A stretch of DNA of 64,000 nucleotides from Bacteroidota bacterium (GTDB taxonomy: Bacteria > Bacteroidota > Rhodothermia > Balneolales > Balneolaceae), in the NCBI GenBank assembly GCA_027621355.1, contig JAQCBZ010000005.1:22192-86191 (forward strand). Direction: 5' to 3'. Positions 25,502 through 33,984 of this stretch are shown here, piece after piece. The position numbers and the translations under genes were made by a program. How positions within the stretch are numbered: position 1 is the stretch's first letter; every line of letters begins with the position of its first letter. The notes beneath the pieces were generated by a model. That model saw only the letters and a program-made list of their open reading frames with translations. It was not told the origin of the DNA and did no database searches.

Positions 25502-26152
25502 ATGATTGAACGCAAGAAACCAAATGCTGATCTGCGCCGATTTTATGGCGTATTATATCAACTAGGGCTCATTATTGCCTTAGTGATTTTCATCGCTGCA
25601 GTACGATTCGAGTTTCGCTCGTCTCCTCCAGATGAGATTGTACTCAATGAGCAAGAGATCGTGGAAATGGAAGAGATTATTCAAACTAGACAGATGGAGA
25701 CCCCTCCACCTCCACCACGCCCACCGGTCCCCGTTGAGGTTCCCAACGATGAGATCATCGAAGATATTGACATTAACATTGATGCCGATCTTACCCTAGA
25801 CGGTCCTCTTAATCTCCCACCCCCTCCACCTCCTGCTGAGGATGAAGAAGAGTTCTTCACCGTTGTGGAAAATATGCCAGAACTCATTGGTGGATTGGCT
25901 GGACTTCAGACAAGCATTATCTACCCCGAGATGGCACGAAAAGCAGGGATTGAAGGACGGGTTTTCCTACAGTTTATCGTGAACGAACGTGGTGAAGTTG
26001 AAAACCCTCGTGTCATTCGTGGAATTGGTGGTGGCTGTGATGAAGAAGCACTCAAAGCCATCCAGAAAGCGAAATTCAAACCAGGGCTTCAGCGTGGGCG
26101 TCCAGTTCGTGTGCAGTATAACTTGCCGGTTGTGTTTAAACTTCAGAACTGA
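25502..26152 (+). CDS. tonB: Energy transducer TonB
   Basis: A 216-residue protein that carries proton-motive energy from ExbBD to outer-membrane receptors. It has one N-terminal membrane helix (about residues 15-37), a periplasmic linker with two proline runs (PPPPPRPP near 63 and PPPPPP near 104) separated by acidic Ile-Asp repeats, and a C-terminal TonB domain with YPEMARKAGIEGRVFLQFIVNERGEV, then an AIQKAKFKPGLQRGRPV segment. No exbB or exbD is in the window. A terminator follows directly after a small inverted repeat. Confidence 0.95.
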   Translation: MIERKKPNADLRRFYGVLYQLGLIIALVIFIAAVRFEFRSSPPDEIVLNEQEIVEMEEIIQTRQMETPPPPPRPPVPVEVPNDEIIEDIDINIDADLTLDGPLNLPPPPPPAEDEEEFFTVVENMPELIGGLAGLQTSIIYPEMARKAGIEGRVFLQFIVNERGEVENPRVIRGIGGGCDEEALKAIQKAKFKPGLQRGRPVRVQYNLPVVFKLQN

Positions 26153-26160
26153 TTTGACAC

Positions 26161-26228
26161 AACCTACTAGGTAGGTTCAAGCCACAATCCTTTTATGGGG
26201 TGATGAGTTCGTCACCCCATTTTTTTTG
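26161..26228 (+). terminator. tonB transcription terminator, overlapping the Nudix gene end
   Basis: The main hairpin has a nine-pair stem ATGGGGTGA (26195-26203) and TCACCCCAT (26212-26220) with an eight-base loop, followed by eight Ts (26220-26227). A smaller hairpin AACCTAC/GTAGGTT (26161-26177) precedes it. The main stem is also coding: it carries the last codons and the stop codon of the convergent Nudix gene. Confidence 0.85.
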
Positions 26229-26666
26229 CCCAAAAGCGTCCAGAACTAGCCGAAGGTTATCAAACCCAACAAGGCTGTGCGCTTCTCGTAACGATACCCA
26301 TTGCAGCTCGGTAATCCCCTCTTCGATTTGTGGCTGGCCTAATTCTTCTAAGGACGCTTCCATCCAGTACCAATGTGTTGTTTTGTCTATGGCTTGGCCA
26401 TCTAGGTGATATTGATGTTGCGTCAAACCTATCGACTCGCAAATGACGGGGGGTGCAATACCCGTTTCTTCTACCACCTCTCGAATCGCAGCCTCCGCCC
26501 AGGTTTCTCCAGGGTCAACCTTCCCTTTTGGTAGATCCCAGACACCTCGTCGAAACATAATCAAAAGACGCTGTTTCGACCCTTTACCGTAGGTCACTAC
26601 GCCTCCAGCTGCATGGATGGTTTGCCTAGGGTACCCATGCTGGATCGAATCGTTAGACGACATCAA
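26193..26666 (-). CDS. Nudix hydrolase
   Basis: A 157-residue Nudix enzyme that cleaves a nucleoside diphosphate linked to another group. The Nudix box is complete: GKVDPGETWAEAAIREVVEETGI fits GX5EX7REUXEEXGU. An AAGGVV strand precedes it, and the RRGVWDLPKGKVDPGE context is like diadenosine polyphosphate hydrolases, but I would not fix the substrate. The start ATG overlaps the stop of the DUF1844 gene by four bases (ATGA), so the two are translated together. The last codons form half of the tonB terminator stem. Confidence 0.9.
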   Translation of the reverse strand: MMSSNDSIQHGYPRQTIHAAGGVVTYGKGSKQRLLIMFRRGVWDLPKGKVDPGETWAEAAIREVVEETGIAPPVICESIGLTQHQYHLDGQAIDKTTHWYWMEASLEELGQPQIEEGITELQWVSLREAHSLVGFDNLRLVLDAFGQKKWGDELITP

Positions 26667-26956
26667 AAGGTAGTTGATGCAAACTTTAAACGGAGTTGAC
26701 TCAGTACAGAGGTCAAGTAGTCGCCCATCTCTTTGGTTCGATTCCCCTCTGTCATGGCCTCTAGCATCTCTAGTGTATCGATGGCATACTGTGCAGAGGA
26801 TCGATCTTTCTCCTTCTGATTGGTCGCTGGGTTCTCCTCTTCCCCTAGTCCGACCATCGCAATTTGTTGGTGTTGTTGGACAAGCATCATAAATAAAAAC
26901 TGGCGCTTTTGTTCAGGTGTTGCGCTATCAAGTGGATTTTGGGCAGATTCAGACAT
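26663..26956 (-). CDS. DUF1844 family protein
   Basis: A 97-residue acidic helical protein. FLFMMLVQQHQQIAMVGLG, NPATNQKEKD, YAIDTLEMLEAMTEGN and a terminal LSQLRLKF match the DUF1844 pattern (LG, ID-L, GN, LR). The function is unknown; the family is small, cytoplasmic and widespread in Bacteroidota and related phyla. It is followed in the same transcript by a Nudix hydrolase through an ATGA overlap, and is divergent from serC. Confidence 0.85.
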   Translation of the reverse strand: MSESAQNPLDSATPEQKRQFLFMMLVQQHQQIAMVGLGEEENPATNQKEKDRSSAQYAIDTLEMLEAMTEGNRTKEMGDYLTSVLSQLRLKFASTTF

Positions 26957-27027
26957 AAGGATTCGTTTGTGATTTCTTTTGCTGTATTTTCTAAAACACT
27001 CTCAAAGTTAAGAAAGCTTTCTGCCCT

Positions 27028-28131
27028 ATGCATCGTGTTCACAATTATAGAGTTCACAATTTTAGCGCTGGCCCTTCCCAGCTGCCCCTATCGGTTCTTG
27101 AACAAGTCCAAGACGAACTGCTAGACATTCAAGGGATGGGTGCCTCCATTATGGAAATTAGTCATAGAGGAAAAGTTTTTGAACCTATTTATGATCAAGT
27201 TCGTGAACGTCTCCGAAAGGCTTTAGGTCTTGATGAATCGTGGCGCGTTGGTTTTGTGACCGGTGGAGCAACGATGCAATTTGGACTCATTCCCATGAAT
27301 TTCTTAGCTGAAACAGGCCGTGCAGCCTATTTTCACACGGGAACGTGGTCCAAAAAGGCCATAGCAGATGCGAGGCTTTACGGTCAGGTCGATCTCCCCT
27401 TTGACAGTAGTGAGTCCGATTTTGATCATGTTCCTCACCCGGGTCAATCATTTGAGCTGGACCCAGACACGAGGTATGCCCATTTTACATCAAACAACAC
27501 AATCGTAGGCACCCAATTTGCTTCAGAGCCAGACACAGGTAGCATTCCACTCGTTTGTGATGCCTCCTCTGATTTTTTAAGTCGACCAATTGATGTGGAT
27601 CGCTATGGCATGATCTATGCAGGAGCTCAAAAAAATGTAGGCCCTGCTGGAGTTACTATTGTATGTATTCGAGATTCCTTTTTGGCTTCGAACAAGGTCT
27701 CTGACCGAGCAATCCCGGCCCTCATGAATTACGAGCAACATCTCGATCAGATGCCCAATACGCCTCCAGTATTTCCGATCTACATGGTTAACCTAGTCCT
27801 TGAGTGGTTGCTTGAGCAGGGTGGTGTCACAGCCATGCAAGAAAAAAGTGGCGCAAAGGCTGCATTACTTTATGATGAGATAGACAAAGATGACTATTAC
27901 CGTGGCACTGCACAAAAAGAGTCCCGATCGGTGATGAATATTCCTTTTCGCTTATCAAACGAAGAAGCTGAAGCACATTTTATCGAACAAGCCGAGGCAG
28001 CGGGGCTCCATGGCCTAAAAGGTCACCGTTTTGTGGGAGGTATGCGAGCATCTATTTACAATGCATGCCCGATAGAGAGTGTCAAGGCACTTGTTGATTT
28101 TATGGCTGAGTATCGACGAGTAAACGGGTAA
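27028..28131 (+). CDS. serC: Phosphoserine aminotransferase
   Basis: PLP enzyme (367 residues) converting 3-phosphohydroxypyruvate to phosphoserine in serine synthesis; it can also act in pyridoxal phosphate synthesis. The family N-terminus HNFSAGPSQLP, the GGATMQF phosphate-binding loop, and the PLP Lys in YAGAQKNVGPAG are present. The first residues read MHRVHNYRVHNFSAGP, because a 15-base unit is repeated in frame (27034-27048 and 27049-27063, 12 of 15 bases identical). A 12-base palindrome AGAAAGCTTTCT ends six bases before the ATG. No other ser genes are nearby. Confidence 0.96.
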   Translation: MHRVHNYRVHNFSAGPSQLPLSVLEQVQDELLDIQGMGASIMEISHRGKVFEPIYDQVRERLRKALGLDESWRVGFVTGGATMQFGLIPMNFLAETGRAAYFHTGTWSKKAIADARLYGQVDLPFDSSESDFDHVPHPGQSFELDPDTRYAHFTSNNTIVGTQFASEPDTGSIPLVCDASSDFLSRPIDVDRYGMIYAGAQKNVGPAGVTIVCIRDSFLASNKVSDRAIPALMNYEQHLDQMPNTPPVFPIYMVNLVLEWLLEQGGVTAMQEKSGAKAALLYDEIDKDDYYRGTAQKESRSVMNIPFRLSNEEAEAHFIEQAEAAGLHGLKGHRFVGGMRASIYNACPIESVKALVDFMAEYRRVNG

Positions 28132-28138
28132 AACGCCA

Positions 28139-28738
28139 TCAAAAGAATCGCTCGGCAAGTGTCCAAAGATGATCCCAGCTTCGTGGGATAAAGATCAAAG
28201 GATAGACCCAACCCCATAATGCTCCGGCTAAGTGAGCTTCATGGTTTATGAGCCCCCCTTTACCCACCGCAGACACCCAAGAATACACCAAAAAACCTAG
28301 GCCAAAAATCCACGCAGGAATACCAATTGGAAAGATGAACAGGATCAATTTGTCTGTAGGAAAGAAAAATATAAACGTGAACAGTACCGCCTCGACTGCA
28401 CCAGAGGCTCCCAAAGTAGCGTAGTTAGGCTGTTGCCCATACCGGATCATCGACGGAAGAGCCGACACTACAAGTCCAGAGCCATACAACCCTAAAAAAT
28501 GCCCCGCCCCAATAGCCTGCTCGACAGTGAGACCAAAAAACAACAGAACAATCATATTGGTGAGTAAATGCCAATTCGATCCATGGACAAACCCACTCGT
28601 GAGCAATTCATAATAGGTTTGCTGGCATAAGACTCTGTATGGGCGCAACATCCAGCGATTCCAAACAGACTCTCGGAATCGAAACGCTACCAACGAAATC
28701 ACAGAAGTACTTGCAATGAGGAGAAGAGTAAGGCTCAT
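28139..28738 (-). CDS. Rhomboid-family intramembrane serine protease
   Basis: A 199-residue, six-helix rhomboid that would cut membrane-spanning substrates within the bilayer. Its motifs are complete: WHLLTNMIVLLFFG in helix 2, the catalytic Ser in LGASGAVEAVLF (helix 4), and the catalytic His in HEAHLAGALWGW (helix 6) with the GxxxG-like packing after it. It has no extra cytoplasmic domain. Its leader is odd: a strong intrinsic terminator sits between 28 and 57 bases upstream of the ATG on the same strand. Confidence 0.92.
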   Translation of the reverse strand: MSLTLLLIASTSVISLVAFRFRESVWNRWMLRPYRVLCQQTYYELLTSGFVHGSNWHLLTNMIVLLFFGLTVEQAIGAGHFLGLYGSGLVVSALPSMIRYGQQPNYATLGASGAVEAVLFTFIFFFPTDKLILFIFPIGIPAWIFGLGFLVYSWVSAVGKGGLINHEAHLAGALWGWVYPLIFIPRSWDHLWTLAERFF

Positions 28739-28765
28739 GGAGTTGAGGTCAACACAGATGGGAGC

Positions 28766-28795
28766 AAAAAAAAACGCTGGACGGTCGATCCAGCG
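28766..28795 (-). terminator. Intrinsic terminator with no gene upstream
   Basis: On the minus strand CGCTGGA pairs with TCCAGCG over a seven-base loop (28795-28775) and is followed by nine Ts (28774-28766). It lies ahead of the rhomboid gene and behind no minus-strand gene, since rlpA diverges at 28899. It must end a short unannotated transcript of up to about 130 bases or act as an attenuator in the rhomboid leader. Confidence 0.8.
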
Positions 28796-28898
28796 CTTAG
28801 CCTAAAAGAGAGCAGGTTAATAAACTCAGTGTTAAATTAACAAAGCATCATCAGAATTCAACATGTGAATTTTGGTGTCACTTTAATGATCAAGCCTC

Positions 28899-29612
28899 GT
28901 GAACTTTTCAGTTTTTTCCTCCAACAAGCCCGTCCATCTACTTCTAGGACTCGTACTTATTACCCTTGCACAAGGTTGTGCCTCAAGTCGTCCATTTAAT
29001 CTTCCAGACGGCGCGGTGGACCGTGGGAGCACCCTTGGATCAGCACCCTTAAACAAAGGAGATGTGATTCAAGAAGGCTTGGCTAGTTGGTACGGCCCCA
29101 ACTTTAATGGTAGACCCACAGCCAACGGAGAAACGTTTGACATGGATGGGATTTCAGCAGCTCATAAGACGTTGCCATTTAACACGATGGTCCGGGTTGA
29201 GAATCTTGATAATGGCCGCACCATTGATGTCCGCATCAATGACCGTGGACCCTACGTTGGAGATCGGATTATCGATTTATCAAAAGGGGCTGCTGAAGCG
29301 ATTCAAATGATTGGGCCTGGCACCGCGCGTGTTCGGTTGATTTTGCTTGATAATGGTGACGCTCCTGTTCGTCCAGCAGCCATCAAAGACGAACTCTTTA
29401 CCATACAATTGGCAGCATTTGAGTCCCGTGATGAAGCGATGGCGAAGGCGAAAACTGTTCGTGGTGCAACGGTGGAACGTCGCGTATCGAATGGAAGAGT
29501 CATTTATCGTGTGTTTTATGGCGCGTATAAATCAAGGGATCGAGCAGAATCGATTCTAGCACAACTTGAACGACGTGGTTACTCTGGGTATGTTCGGCAA
29601 TATCAAAATTAG
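28899..29612 (+). CDS. rlpA: RlpA-family septal lytic transglycosylase with SPOR domain
   Basis: A 237-residue outer-membrane lipoprotein that cuts denuded peptidoglycan at the septum. The start is GTG 28899, since stops close the frame just upstream. The lipobox is LAQGC (Cys near residue 28). The double-psi beta-barrel holds GLASWYGPNFNGRPTANGE, the HKTLPFNTMVRV and NGRTIDVRINDRGPY motifs and RIIDLSKGAA. A SPOR peptidoglycan-binding domain (FTIQLAAFESRDEA to YSGYVRQYQ) closes the protein. Architecture and length match RlpA. Confidence 0.95.
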   Translation: MNFSVFSSNKPVHLLLGLVLITLAQGCASSRPFNLPDGAVDRGSTLGSAPLNKGDVIQEGLASWYGPNFNGRPTANGETFDMDGISAAHKTLPFNTMVRVENLDNGRTIDVRINDRGPYVGDRIIDLSKGAAEAIQMIGPGTARVRLILLDNGDAPVRPAAIKDELFTIQLAAFESRDEAMAKAKTVRGATVERRVSNGRVIYRVFYGAYKSRDRAESILAQLERRGYSGYVRQYQN

Positions 29613-29637
29613 CAGACTCAAAATGAACCAGATTGGA

Positions 29638-29665
29638 TTGATAGAGGTCTAATCGTTGTTATAGC
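29638..29665 (+). promoter_or_regulatory. Promoter of crtI, possibly leaderless
   Basis: TTGATA (29638-29643), a 16-base spacer, and TATAGC (29660-29665). The ATG of crtI begins at 29670, so transcription would start at or within the start codon, and no Shine-Dalgarno precedes it. Confidence 0.5.
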
Positions 29666-29669
29666 TCCT

Positions 29670-31148
29670 ATGAAAAAGAATATTATTGTTATTGGATCAG
29701 GTTTTGGTGGATTAGGCGCTGCTTCTAGGCTCCTTTCTGCAGGCCATAATGTGACAATCCTGGAGTCAAGGGATAAGCCTGGTGGGCGGGGATACACGTA
29801 TGAAATGGATGGATTCAAATTTGATGGCGGGCCCACGGTCATTACAGCGCCTTTTTTGTTTGACGAGATTTGGGAGGCTGCAGGTAAAAAAAGGGAAGAT
29901 TACTTTGAATTAGTCCCCTGTGACCCTTTCTACAGAATTTTCGATTGGAACAATCAACCTTTTGATTACAACGACAATCACGAGTTTATTCTTAGCGAGA
30001 TTGAAAAACGGAATCCTCGTGATAAGGAAGGCTACACGAAATTTTTGTCCACTACCAAGGCCATCTTCGAAAAAGGGTTTGTAGAACTTGCAGATAAACC
30101 CTTTTTGAACATTAGCGACATGCTCAAAGTAGCTCCTGATTTGGTGCGCCTCAAATCGCACGAAACGGTGTATCAATATGTATCAGGGTTTATAGAAGAT
30201 GAATTTTTGCGACGTTGTTTCTCGTTTCACCCACTTCTTGTAGGAGGAAATCCCTTTGACACCACATCCATTTATGCCATGATCCACTATTTGGAGCGAG
30301 AATGGGGGGTGCATTATGCACTCGGTGGCACGGGGAGTATCGTCAACGCAATGGTGAAACTTATTGAAGAACAAGGAGGCCAGCTGCATGTGAACCAAAA
30401 AGTGGATGAAATTTTGGTATCAAATGGCCGTGTGAGAGGTGTACAACTTGCCAATGGTGACAAATTGGATGCGGATATTGTGGTTTCAAACGCCGACGTT
30501 GCGACAACCTATCGCAAACTCATTGCACCGCAACATCGCCGAAAGTACACCGACCGACGACTTGAGCGGATGCGCTACAGCATGTCGTTGTTTGTGATCT
30601 ATTTTGGCACGAATCGTCTCTACAGGGATCAAGGTTTGGCTCACCATAATATTATTCTAAGCGATCGGTACAAAGGATTACTCAACGATATCTTTAAGAG
30701 TAAGAAGGTGGCCGATGATTTCTCACTCTACCTGCACATGCCAACCCTAACGGATCCATCCATGGCGCCTGAGGGACATGAGGCGTTTTATGTGCTGTCT
30801 CCAGTCCCTCATCTTGATAGTGGGACAGATTGGACGGAGTTTGCACCGATCTACAGGGATCGTATTATGAATTTCCTAGAAGAAAACTACCTGCCCGGTC
30901 TAAGTGATTCACTGGTCTCTGAACACTACATTGACCCTCTTCACTTTAGAGATACGCTACATTCCTACAAAGGCTCTGCTTTCTCTGTGGAACCCATACT
31001 AACACAATCCGCTTGGTTCCGTCCTCACAACAAGAGTGAAGATGTTGACGGGCTTTACTTTGTGGGAGCTGGAACGCATCCTGGCGCTGGGCTACCTGGA
31101 GTCTTATCAAGTTCCAAAATTGCTGAGAATTTAATCGGCCCGAGTTAA
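29670..31148 (+). CDS. crtI: Phytoene desaturase
   Basis: FAD enzyme of 492 residues that desaturates phytoene toward lycopene in carotenoid synthesis. The N-terminal motif [20 protein letters not shown] and [25 protein letters not shown] is the CrtI signature. The C-terminus has the amine-oxidase-like [28 protein letters not shown] motif. The length equals bacterial CrtI. Usual partners (crtB, crtE, crtY) are absent within the window, so the pathway is split. It could be a related desaturase acting on another carotenoid, but the motifs fit phytoene desaturase best. It converges with the TalC-type aldolase gene. Confidence 0.9.
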   Translation: MKKNIIVIGSGFGGLGAASRLLSAGHNVTILESRDKPGGRGYTYEMDGFKFDGGPTVITAPFLFDEIWEAAGKKREDYFELVPCDPFYRIFDWNNQPFDYNDNHEFILSEIEKRNPRDKEGYTKFLSTTKAIFEKGFVELADKPFLNISDMLKVAPDLVRLKSHETVYQYVSGFIEDEFLRRCFSFHPLLVGGNPFDTTSIYAMIHYLEREWGVHYALGGTGSIVNAMVKLIEEQGGQLHVNQKVDEILVSNGRVRGVQLANGDKLDADIVVSNADVATTYRKLIAPQHRRKYTDRRLERMRYSMSLFVIYFGTNRLYRDQGLAHHNIILSDRYKGLLNDIFKSKKVADDFSLYLHMPTLTDPSMAPEGHEAFYVLSPVPHLDSGTDWTEFAPIYRDRIMNFLEENYLPGLSDSLVSEHYIDPLHFRDTLHSYKGSAFSVEPILTQSAWFRPHNKSEDVDGLYFVGAGTHPGAGLPGVLSSSKIAENLIGPS

Positions 31149-31155
31149 CAGTACG

Positions 31156-31185
31156 GCAAGCGCTTATCCCTTTTTGGACGCTTGC
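31156..31185. terminator. Hairpin between convergent crtI and transaldolase-like gene
   Basis: GCAAGCG (31156-31162) pairs with CGCTTGC (31179-31185) around a 16-base loop in the junction of two convergent genes. On the plus strand AGGGTTTT follows, a weak U-run; the minus strand has none. Only a weak or factor-assisted terminator is likely. Confidence 0.35.
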
Positions 31186-31823
31186 AGGGTTTTCCAGTCC
31201 TCTAGAAACTGCTCAAGGCCTGCATCTGTGAGTGGGTGCTTAAGCAATGCAAGTATCACCTTTAGTGGCATCGTTGCCACGTCAGCCCCCATTTCTGCGG
31301 CTTGAAGCACGTGTAATGGATGGCGGATGCTTGCTGCAAGAACCTCTGTTTCAAGCGCGTAATTATCATAAATCGTGATGATCTCGGAGATTAAGTTCAT
31401 CCCATCATGCGAGACATCATCGAGTCGACCAATAAACGGTGAAATATAGGTCGCACCTGCTTTGGCAGCAATAAGCGCTTGGGTTGCAGAAAAGCATAGC
31501 GTACAGTTGGTACGAATCCCTTCATCAGAAAAGGTTTTGATTGCTTTGATTCCGTCCTTTATGAGTGGCACCTTTACCACGACATTGGATGCAAGACCGG
31601 CCAACCGCCGCCCTTCCTCGATCATGCCATCATAATCGGTAGCGATTACTTCAGCGGACACATCGCCATCAACTATCTTACAGATCTCCTTGATATGCCC
31701 TTCAAAATCGTGTACTCCTATTTTCGCACAAAGACTCGGATTGGTCGTCACTCCATCGAGAACGCCAAGGTCATGGGCTTCTTTGATTTCGTTAAGATCG
31801 GCTGTATCAATAAAAAATTTCAT
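31164..31823 (-). CDS. Fructose-6-phosphate aldolase / TalC-type transaldolase
   Basis: A 219-residue TIM-barrel enzyme of the short transaldolase family. [29 protein letters not shown] is the N-terminal signature. The Schiff-base Lys is in VVVKVPL (near residue 85), followed by [31 protein letters not shown]. Members of this subfamily are either fructose-6-phosphate aldolases or small transaldolases; a Tyr or Phe next to the active Ser decides, and here the SPFIGRLDD Phe favours transaldolase activity. Its role would be the non-oxidative pentose phosphate pathway. It is divergent from ytxH. Confidence 0.9.
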   Translation of the reverse strand: MKFFIDTADLNEIKEAHDLGVLDGVTTNPSLCAKIGVHDFEGHIKEICKIVDGDVSAEVIATDYDGMIEEGRRLAGLASNVVVKVPLIKDGIKAIKTFSDEGIRTNCTLCFSATQALIAAKAGATYISPFIGRLDDVSHDGMNLISEIITIYDNYALETEVLAASIRHPLHVLQAAEMGADVATMPLKVILALLKHPLTDAGLEQFLEDWKTLQASKKG

Positions 31824-31926
31824 AATGCTGTGGGTTGAAAGCGTGTCCGCCTATTGAGTTTGGTAACTTTTTAAACCATTTTCACGTAAGAAAATACAAC
31901 ATCTCGCATTAAGACCATTTGGACAA

Positions 31927-32238
31927 ATGAGTAAAACATCAGATTTCATTACAGGAGTCATCGTAGGTGCGGCCGTAGGGAGTGTCGCTGCATTATTATA
32001 TGCCCCAGAAAAGGGCAAAACGATGAGAGATAAGCTCTCCTACAAAGTGTCACATTATACTGACGAGCTTACAGCCAAGATTGAGCAACTTCGAAAAGAA
32101 CGAGACCGTTTGGTTTCTGAAGCGAAGGAGCGAGGCAATCAAGTCGTCGATGAAGCTCGTGAAAAAGCAGAGGATCTTATGCAAGAGGCAGAAGAATTGC
32201 TGCATAATGCGTCCGAAGCGTTAGACGACAAAGCATAA
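31927..32238 (+). CDS. YtxH domain-containing protein
   Basis: A 103-residue protein with a short N-terminal hydrophobic segment (DFITGVIVGAAVGSVAALLYAP) ending in the conserved APEKGKTMRDKL of the YtxH/GvpP-like family. It is followed by a highly charged amphipathic helix with heptad-like spacing to the C-terminus. It likely sits on the inner membrane with a cytoplasmic or periplasmic coil. The function is unknown; the family has been linked to stress responses. It is 11 bases upstream of ggt. Confidence 0.8.
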   Translation: MSKTSDFITGVIVGAAVGSVAALLYAPEKGKTMRDKLSYKVSHYTDELTAKIEQLRKERDRLVSEAKERGNQVVDEAREKAEDLMQEAEELLHNASEALDDKA

Positions 32239-32249
32239 CACGCCGAACG

Positions 32250-33977
32250 TTGACAAATAGACGGCGTCTATCGATTACGCGTTGTTTCTGTGCGCTGTTG
32301 ATCTTTGCAGGGGTCTGTACATACACAGCGCAAACACAATCTCTTTGGGTAGACACCTACACACAGGCAGCCGTGAGTTCAGCTGATCCTGTCGCATCAA
32401 GCATTGGTGTAGAGATAATGGCTCAAGGTGGGAATGCCATCGATGCTGCCATTGCAGTTCATTTTGCACTAGCTGTGACAACCCCACGCGCTGGGAATCT
32501 TGGTGGTGGTGGATTTATGGTCATCCAGCATAGTGATGGGTCTTCTTCAGCCCTTGATTTTCGAGAGAAAGCACCGATTGACGCATTTCGAGAGATGTAT
32601 TTGGATGAACAAGGAGAGGCCATAAGTCAAAAAAGCCTTCTGGGGCATCTAGCCTCAGGTGTTCCTGGCTCTGTTGATGGCATGGTAAAGGCACATGAAG
32701 CCTATGGGCACCTTTCTTGGCATGACTTACTTCAGCCTGCTGTTGAATTGGCTCGCGAAGGATATCCTCTTCGAGCGTCCCAAGCCCAATCCTTGAATGC
32801 TGCCAAAGATGATTTCTCATTATTCGAGGGGTCTGCCCTCTATTTTATAAAGACTGATGGTTCTGCGTGGAAGGCAGGCGATGTATTTCGTCAAGATGAC
32901 TTAGCACGAACACTCGAACGCATTCAATCAGAAGGTCGAGCAGGGTTTTATGCTGGGGAAACGGCTACCGCTCTCATCCAAGAAATGGACAAGGGTGGTG
33001 GCTATATCCGCCAGCAAGATCTAGATGAGTATGAATCTGTCTGGCGCACGCCTATCAAGGTGGCCTACAAGGATGTTGAATTGGTGATGATGCCCATGCC
33101 AAGTAGTGGTGGGGTCGTAATCGGACAACTAATGAGGATGCTAGAGATGAGTGGGGCTTCATTTGACTCACCTCAATCCATAGAGCGGACACATTTTTTA
33201 GTCCAGCTTATGAGTCGTTCATTCGCAGACAGAGCGACGTATATGGGTGATGCTGATTTTGGAGAGGTGCCTGTCCATGAGTTGCTAGACACAGAGTATC
33301 TAGAGACGCGACTTTCTACTCTTTCATTAAAGAAACATACGCCATCAGATGAGATATCTCATGGCCCTATCGATGGTTGGACCTACACGACAGAATCGAC
33401 TGAAACAACTCATTTTTCGGTGGTCGACGGTGAAGGGAATGCCGTAGCGGTGACTACAACACTGAATGGTAGTTTTGGAAGCAAAGTTGCGGTCCGTAAC
33501 GCAGGTTTTCTGCTTAATAATGAAATGGATGATTTTTCGGTCAAGCCAGGCACACCGAACATGTTTGGATTGGTGGGCTCAGAGGCCAACGCTATCGCAC
33601 CCGGCAAACGGATGCTAAGCTCTATGTCTCCTACCATTGTAACTAGGGATTCAAAACCCGTCATCATTGCTGGAGCGGCTGGTGGACCTAGGATAATTAC
33701 GGCCACCTGGTTAGCCATCCTAAACATATTGGATTATGAGATGAATGCCATGGAGGCCCTAACCTTCCCTAGATTTCATCATCAATGGTATCCTGATCGC
33801 CTACTTGTGGAGAAACAGACACTCGACCCAGACTTACATCGAACGCTCACCACAATGGGGCATGAGATTGTAGAGTCCTCAGCGCTTGCAAGGGTCCATC
33901 TTCTACACATCGCAGAAGATGGGGTCATCGAAGCTGCGGCTGATCCCCGTGGTGACGGGGGTACAGCAGGCTTCTAG
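32250..33977 (+). CDS. ggt: Gamma-glutamyltransferase
   Basis: Periplasmic or secreted enzyme of 575 residues that hydrolyses or transfers the gamma-glutamyl group of glutathione and related peptides. The likely start is TTG 32250, followed by a signal peptide (CFCALLIFAGVCTYTAQTQ). The N-terminal AVSSADPVASSIGVEIMAQGGNAIDAA is the family opener. The self-processing site and nucleophile Thr is in TETTHFSVVDGEGNAVAVTTTLN. The downstream GPRIITATW block is complete. The proenzyme would split into two chains there. It is convergent with rpoC, with seven bases between them. Confidence 0.94.
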   Translation: MTNRRRLSITRCFCALLIFAGVCTYTAQTQSLWVDTYTQAAVSSADPVASSIGVEIMAQGGNAIDAAIAVHFALAVTTPRAGNLGGGGFMVIQHSDGSSSALDFREKAPIDAFREMYLDEQGEAISQKSLLGHLASGVPGSVDGMVKAHEAYGHLSWHDLLQPAVELAREGYPLRASQAQSLNAAKDDFSLFEGSALYFIKTDGSAWKAGDVFRQDDLARTLERIQSEGRAGFYAGETATALIQEMDKGGGYIRQQDLDEYESVWRTPIKVAYKDVELVMMPMPSSGGVVIGQLMRMLEMSGASFDSPQSIERTHFLVQLMSRSFADRATYMGDADFGEVPVHELLDTEYLETRLSTLSLKKHTPSDEISHGPIDGWTYTTESTETTHFSVVDGEGNAVAVTTTLNGSFGSKVAVRNAGFLLNNEMDDFSVKPGTPNMFGLVGSEANAIAPGKRMLSSMSPTIVTRDSKPVIIAGAAGGPRIITATWLAILNILDYEMNAMEALTFPRFHHQWYPDRLLVEKQTLDPDLHRTLTTMGHEIVESSALARVHLLHIAEDGVIEAAADPRGDGGTAGF

Positions 33978-33984
33978 AAACGGC

